Under the pieces are notes generated by a model. It saw only the letters and a list, made by a program, of their open reading frames with translations. It did not search any database and had not been told where the DNA came from. From Bacteroidota bacterium (GTDB lineage Bacteria > Bacteroidota > Bacteroidia > Cytophagales > Cytophagaceae), in assembly GCA_023392125.1 (NCBI GenBank), contig JAEVZS010000006.1, positions 1-62,939 of the forward strand: 62,939 nt of DNA, in the 5' to 3' direction. How positions within the stretch are numbered: the first letter of the stretch is position 1; every line of letters begins with the position of its first letter. The position numbers and the translations under genes are program-made. This document shows, piece after piece, positions 58,645 to 62,939 of this stretch.

Positions 58645-61600
58645 GAGTAAATTCCAGCATGGTACGATTAAGAACATCCAGCGTGGCCTTCATAACCAGA
58701 TTCTGAACTCCATTTCAATCCCAGTATGGTACGATTAAGAGAGTCCGCTCATTTTCTTATTATTAAAATTGTTGCTAATTTCAATCCCAGTATGGTACGA
58801 TTAAGAGTAGGAATACGTTTTTCGTCCCTGTTGTTCTTCGAAATTTCAATCCCAGTATGGTACGATTAAGAGTTTTGTAGAATCACGTTTGAAAAACCTT
58901 GTTTTAGCTATTTCAATCCCAGTATGGTACGATTAAGAGTCCCTCTAAAACCTCGCCGGCATACGTGGTATCGTATTTCAATCCCAGTATGGTACGATTA
59001 AGAGGGTTGGGCTTGCAATAAAACATCTATCCGAAGCAAGATTTCAATCCCAGTATGGTACGATTAAGAGTGCCCAAAATCAGCATAATTGGGGGAATAT
59101 TCATACATTTCAATCCCAGTATGGTACGATTAAGAGAGTACCGGGACAATATAAACAACTGCGCTGTGGCTGTATTTCAATCCCAGTATGGTACGATTAA
59201 GAGGTAATACTACCTGAGGAACTACAGCGTTTCCGAAATTTCAATCCCAGTATGGTACGATTAAGAGAGGCATTTTCAGGAAATTCCCAGACAAGTACAT
59301 AAATTTCAATCCCAGTATGGTACGATTAAGAGGCCACAACTTATAAACGAAACACGTGTTGTATTGTTATTTCAATCCCAGTATGGTACGATTAAGAGTA
59401 CACTAAGCAACGCCGGTGAAAATCAACAATAACTAATTTCAATCCCAGTATGGTACGATTAAGAGGCCCGAAGGGGTTAAAAACAACAGATTATGAAAAG
59501 TTATTTCAATCCCAGTATGGTACGATTAAGAGGGCCGCGACATCGGAGGGGGGCGCTTCCACGATAATTTCAATCCCAGTATGGTACGATTAAGAGCTCC
59601 AACCCATTTCTTTCATTAGAATTCTGAATTTCATTTCAATCCCAGTATGGTACGATTAAGAGAAAGTAACCTACTAAAACGGGCAGAAATCCGACCTTTA
59701 TTTCAATCCCAGTATGGTACGATTAAGAGGAAAGCAATTACAGTAATAACACAAGTACTCAGAATTTCAATCCCAGTATGGTACGATTAAGAGGACCAGC
59801 TATGTTACCTTCCACAGCTTTTTGCAATTATTTCAATCCCAGTATGGTACGATTAAGAGCAAGATGCGATTGATCTGAAGTTCGCTGCTGGTGTATTTCA
59901 ATCCCAGTATGGTACGATTAAGAGTTACAACATGAAGCCCCTCGAACAAAACACGCTCTTATTTCAATCCCAGTATGGTACGATTAAGAGATGAATAGGA
60001 CACGTGAGAACCCCTTGCTTTCTCCATTTCAATCCCAGTATGGTACGATTAAGAGCTGCTTGCTGCTACCGAGGCTACCTCTGCCTTCTCTCATTTCAAT
60101 CCCAGTATGGTACGATTAAGAGGGACAGCAGGAAAAAGGAAATAGATTATACCAAATTATTTCAATCCCAGTATGGTACGATTAAGAGCGTCTAGTAAAG
60201 ACGATTTGTCGTCTCAGATAGGAATTTCAATCCCAGTATGGTACGATTAAGAGAATGTTTCCCGAAGCAACAAGGTTGTTGAAATCAATTTCAATCCCAG
60301 TATGGTACGATTAAGAGAAACTGAACAAGCAAAAAAAAGAGTTATTGACGCCAATTTCAATCCCAGTATGGTACGATTAAGAGTTATATTGATCTTTTTT
60401 AACCTCAAGCAATCATCAAATTTCAATCCCAGTATGGTACGATTAAGAGGAAGAATGAAAGCAACAATTGTTTTTCAAAAGAATTATTTCAATCCCAGTA
60501 TGGTACGATTAAGAGAAATGGGGCTTTTTGAATGTTTCCCCATTCTTTTTAATTTCAATCCCAGTATGGTACGATTAAGAGTTCAATAGGGAGCTTTGGT
60601 CTTCCTTTCTTTCTTTTATTTCAATCCCAGTATGGTACGATTAAGAGAAGAAGAAGAAAATCAAATGTTGCCACCTGTTTCACATTTCAATCCCAGTATG
60701 GTACGATTAAGAGTTGAATAAGTTAGGTTATTCATATAGAGTGATAGATTTCAATCCCAGTATGGTACGATTAAGAGGCCTTGATGTAAACGAAACAGAA
60801 GAAAATAAGGATATTTCAATCCCAGTATGGTACGATTAAGAGAGGGATGATCTGTCAACCAAGTTTGCACAAGCTTTATTTCAATCCCAGTATGGTACGA
60901 TTAAGAGTTCTTCAGGAAACTCTTTTTCCACAACTTTGATGAATTTCAATCCCAGTATGGTACGATTAAGAGCACAAGCAGGTTCAGCGCTTAAACGCTG
61001 AATTAAACATTTCAATCCCAGTATGGTACGATTAAGAGTTTTCGATACAGATGTTCCTGTTATCATGTCGCCATAATTTCAATCCCAGTATGGTACGATT
61101 AAGAGGCCCGATCGGATACAGAATCTGTGTCTGAAAAATGGATTTCAATCCCAGTATGGTACGATTAAGAGTACAAGGTTGGCAATAAAGAGAAGTGCAG
61201 GAAGCTTATTTCAATCCCAGTATGGTACGATTAAGAGGATAATATACTAGTCACCGTTAATAATTATCATTTATTTCAATCCCAGTATGGTACGATTAAG
61301 AGAATAAAAGATGCGCTAAAAAAAGGCATTAAAGTTCCATTTCAATCCCAGTATGGTACGATTAAGAGCTTGAATGCCTTGAGCACTCATACAATCAAAT
61401 CAATTTCAATCCCAGTATGGTACGATTAAGAGTTCCAATAAGTGCCTTGTTTAGCGAAATAAAACTCATTTCAATCCCAGTATGGTACGATTAAGAGTTG
61501 TCCGGCTGGATAAATGGGGATTTAAATTGATATTTCAATCCCAGTATGGTACGATTAAGAGGGTGGAGGGGGGTAGTAAACAAAAACGCCCAATTAAATT

Positions 61601-62284
61601 TCAATCCCAGTATGGTACGATTAAGAGTGCCATTATAAGAACATTTTAAGTGAGGTGACTAAATTATTTCAATCCCAGTATGGTACGATTAAGAGAAACT
61701 GCTCGAAATTTTTATCTGTGTTATGATTGTGATTTCAATCCCAGTATGGTACGATTAAGAGTATAATAAGTTATCTAAAATTATTCCGTTCAGAACATTT
61801 CAATCCCAGTATGGTACGATTAAGAGATCCGCCGGAAAATTCCAATCTGATAATATCATCGCATTTCAATCCCAGTATGGTACGATTAAGAGTTTCTTTT
61901 ATCCCTATTTTTGTTGCTTGTGCAACTATTTCAATCCCAGTATGGTACGATTAAGAGATGAGCGGATTAAGAGGGTTCTGGGACAGAATAACATTTCAAT
62001 CCCAGTATGGTACGATTAAGAGACTATTGTAGATGCCAAACACATCGCCGCTTTGAGGATTTCAATCCCAGTATGGTACGATTAAGAGCGCCCGCAAATC
62101 CTGACAGTTTAGCAACAATATCATATTTCAATCCCAGTATGGTACGATTAAGAGAAAAAACAGGAGATAGGCACAAATTGCCATACCGCATTTCAATCCC
62201 AGTATGGTACGATTAAGAGTGGCAATAAGATTATGTATTGGTCAGATAAGGCTAATTTCAATCCCAGTATGGTACGATTAAGAG
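58645..62284 (-). CRISPR. CRISPR array, 55 identical 30-bp repeats plus one degenerate distal repeat
   Basis: On the plus strand the repeat begins ATTTCAATCC and ends ACGATTAAGAG (30 bases). Full copies run from 58712-58741 to 62255-62284; I located 55, all identical by eye. Spacers are 34-38 bases, mostly 35-36; 54 lie between full repeats. At 58645-58674 a degenerate copy keeps ATGGTACGATTAAGA but has lost most of the ATTTCAATC part, and one 37-base spacer separates it from the first full repeat. Read on the minus strand each repeat ends ATTGAAAT, the usual 8-base crRNA 5' handle of type I-B and some type III systems. Decay is therefore at the leader-distal end. Orientation, leader position and cas2 strand agree. 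The subtype cannot be settled because the effector genes are outside. Confidence 0.97.
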
Positions 62285-62485
62285 CCATTTCATTGGCACA
62301 TATAAATATCAGCAAATTCGGGGATATTTCAACTACAAAACCTTGCTTTTTATTATGCTTTTGTCGTCGATCGACAATCATATGATTTTACCCGGGAATC
62401 GACGACTGCTATAAATCAAACAGTTAAGCGTTTTCCATTCAATTAGCGTTGCTCTGCTTCCTTATTTTCGGTCGATCGACGACTT
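62285..62485 (-). promoter_or_regulatory. CRISPR leader with three copies of a GTCGTCGATcgac-type motif
   Basis: AT-rich stretch between cas2 and the newest repeat. The motif occurs at 62471-62483 (read on minus as GTCGTCGATCGAC, three bases after the cas2 stop), at 62396-62406 (GTCGTCGATTC on minus), and at 62363-62375 in the opposite direction. Copies are roughly 75 and 35 bases apart. They are probably protein- or integrase-recognition sites or promoter elements of the array. Confidence 0.7.
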
Positions 62486-62749
62486 TTACAAAAAGTTATC
62501 CAGCTCATTCTTCTCTTTGCCAATCACTTCCTTCTTGAGCCACTTTTCTTCTCTGCTTTGAAAAATAATTATCGAATCTTCCGATTTGTCCATAACCTTC
62601 GAGGCCTCAGCCTTGAGTTCTTTAAGCTTCACTTCGGTAATCTCTCCTTCAAAAACAGAGTTCTGTATCCAGTTGAGATACCTGCGGCACAGCTTCAGCA
62701 TTTTAGCCACACGGCGTTCTCCTACGTCGTAAACAAGAATTATATACAT
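62486..62749 (-). CDS. cas2: CRISPR-associated endoribonuclease/adaptation protein Cas2
   Basis: 87 residues, normal length. The ferredoxin-like start MYIILVYDVGERRVAKMLKL carries the conserved Asp8, and RRYLNWIQNSVFEGEITEVK is the family's second conserved stretch. Cas2 forms the core of the Cas1-Cas2 complex that inserts new spacers. It is read towards the leader, as in many I-B/III loci where cas2 is the last cas gene. Just upstream is a heptamer tandem repeat and an unrelated gene fragment instead of the expected cas1. Confidence 0.95.
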   Translation of the reverse strand: MYIILVYDVGERRVAKMLKLCRRYLNWIQNSVFEGEITEVKLKELKAEASKVMDKSEDSIIIFQSREEKWLKKEVIGKEKNELDNFL

Positions 62750-62755
62750 ATGTCA

Positions 62756-62811
62756 GGATTGAGGGTTGAGGATTGAGGATTGAGGGTTGAGGATTGAGGG
62801 TTGAGGATTGA
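62756..62811. repeat. Heptamer tandem repeat directly upstream of cas2
   Basis: About eight units of GGATTGA and GGGTTGA alternate irregularly and end in a run of A. The array starts about seven bases before the cas2 ATG. Its length could vary by slippage. Confidence 0.9.
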
Positions 62812-62817
62812 AAAAAT

Positions 62818-62939
62818 TCATAATTTCTTTCGTTTGTGCCTTATTGTATTTGTTATTTTCACCAGTTCTTCCGCTTCTTGTAATAGGGGATTTATTTTTA
62901 CGACCTCCATAATTTTTGATTCTAGTAGTAATTCTAACC
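62818..62939 (-). CDS. C-terminal end of a four-helix-bundle (S23/IVP-like) protein, partial
   Basis: The minus-strand frame is open from the right edge to a TGA at 62818-62820. The ~39 visible residues read LELLLESKIMEVVKINPLLQ then EAEELVKITNTIRHKRKKL. The pattern W/L-ELLLES, L..EAEELVKI, T.R.K.K is that of the C-terminal helix of four-helix-bundle proteins related to 23S rRNA intervening-sequence proteins and Avd. Their function is mostly unknown. It lies between cas2 and whatever is upstream in the same direction. The start is outside the window. Assignment rests on a short stretch. Confidence 0.55.
   Translation of the reverse strand, partial: LELLLESKIMEVVKINPLLQEAEELVKITNTIRHKRKKL

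Noticed and set aside
58423..58650. Open frame of 75 codons with a TTG start between the last HTH gene and the CRISPR array; part of it faintly recalls a small heat-shock protein (YHLAIPDQLTKEELSAHA).
   Set aside because: No good start, no recognisable full domain and the similarity is too weak by eye; may be a relic, but cannot be supported.
60302..60589. Open frames made of repeated MVRLR / FNPS units across the array (also 60004-60195 and 62007-62216).
   Set aside because: They are translations of the CRISPR repeat with spacers; the repeated unit explains them fully.

Overview
The window looks like a chromosomal segment of a Bacteroidota bacterium, most likely of the Cytophagales/Chitinophagales type; no species can be named from the sequence alone. 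The reasons are four proteins with type IX secretion (T9SS) C-terminal sorting domains, a TonB receptor followed by a DUF4249 lipoprotein, a 7TM-DISM histidine kinase, split RHS proteins, a eukaryote-like IleRS, and AT-rich upstream regions with TAnnTTTG -7 boxes instead of clear Shine-Dalgarno sites. Housekeeping genes (ileS, prfA, lspA, gcvH, tpx, icd, a RluA-family synthase) argue against a plasmid or phage.

Layout. 1-12740 (minus): a tightly packed five-gene operon encoding a secreted tail-fibre-like protein, an OmpH/Skp-like chaperone, a lipoprotein, and a split RHS/YD protein whose second half runs off the left edge. 12741-13634: a non-coding 281-bp tandem repeat with strong hairpins. 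13635-16804 (minus): gcvH, a VanZ-like gene, an M28 peptidase and a CE2-like carbohydrate esterase. 17447-19242 (plus): two coupled outer-membrane beta-barrel genes. 19336-22790: a GH10 xylanase with CBM6 and a convergent PL1 pectate lyase, both T9SS cargo, so with the esterase this is a plant-cell-wall set without SusC/SusD. 23152-33117: a 7TM histidine kinase, lspA, ileS, an RND/MMPL exporter and prfA. 33184-38385: a lipoprotein, the TonB receptor/DUF4249 pair and a class V aminotransferase. 38555-40368: an unrecognised small protein divergent from two XRE regulators, with palindromes in the gaps. 40499-48749: monomeric isocitrate dehydrogenase and two T9SS proteins (an S8 protease and a lectin/PKD adhesin). 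48868-56376: tpx, pseudouridine synthase, a PLP deaminase-like enzyme, an M20 dipeptidase, a two-gene DsbD thiol relay and a phosphopantetheinyl transferase. 56560-58374: a paralogue of the unrecognised small protein, a single-domain response regulator and two mini HTH proteins.

58645-62939: a CRISPR array of 55 apparently identical 30-bp repeats plus a degenerate distal one. It is read on the minus strand from a leader next to cas2. Upstream of cas2 lie a heptamer tandem repeat and the end of a four-helix-bundle (S23/IVP-like) gene; any other cas genes lie outside the window.

The places I consider most worth a second look are the RHS operon with its own chaperone, the duplicated small-protein family paired with HTH regulators, and the leader/cas2 junction of the CRISPR locus. 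No tRNA or rRNA gene was recognised. All translations and alignments were made by eye.
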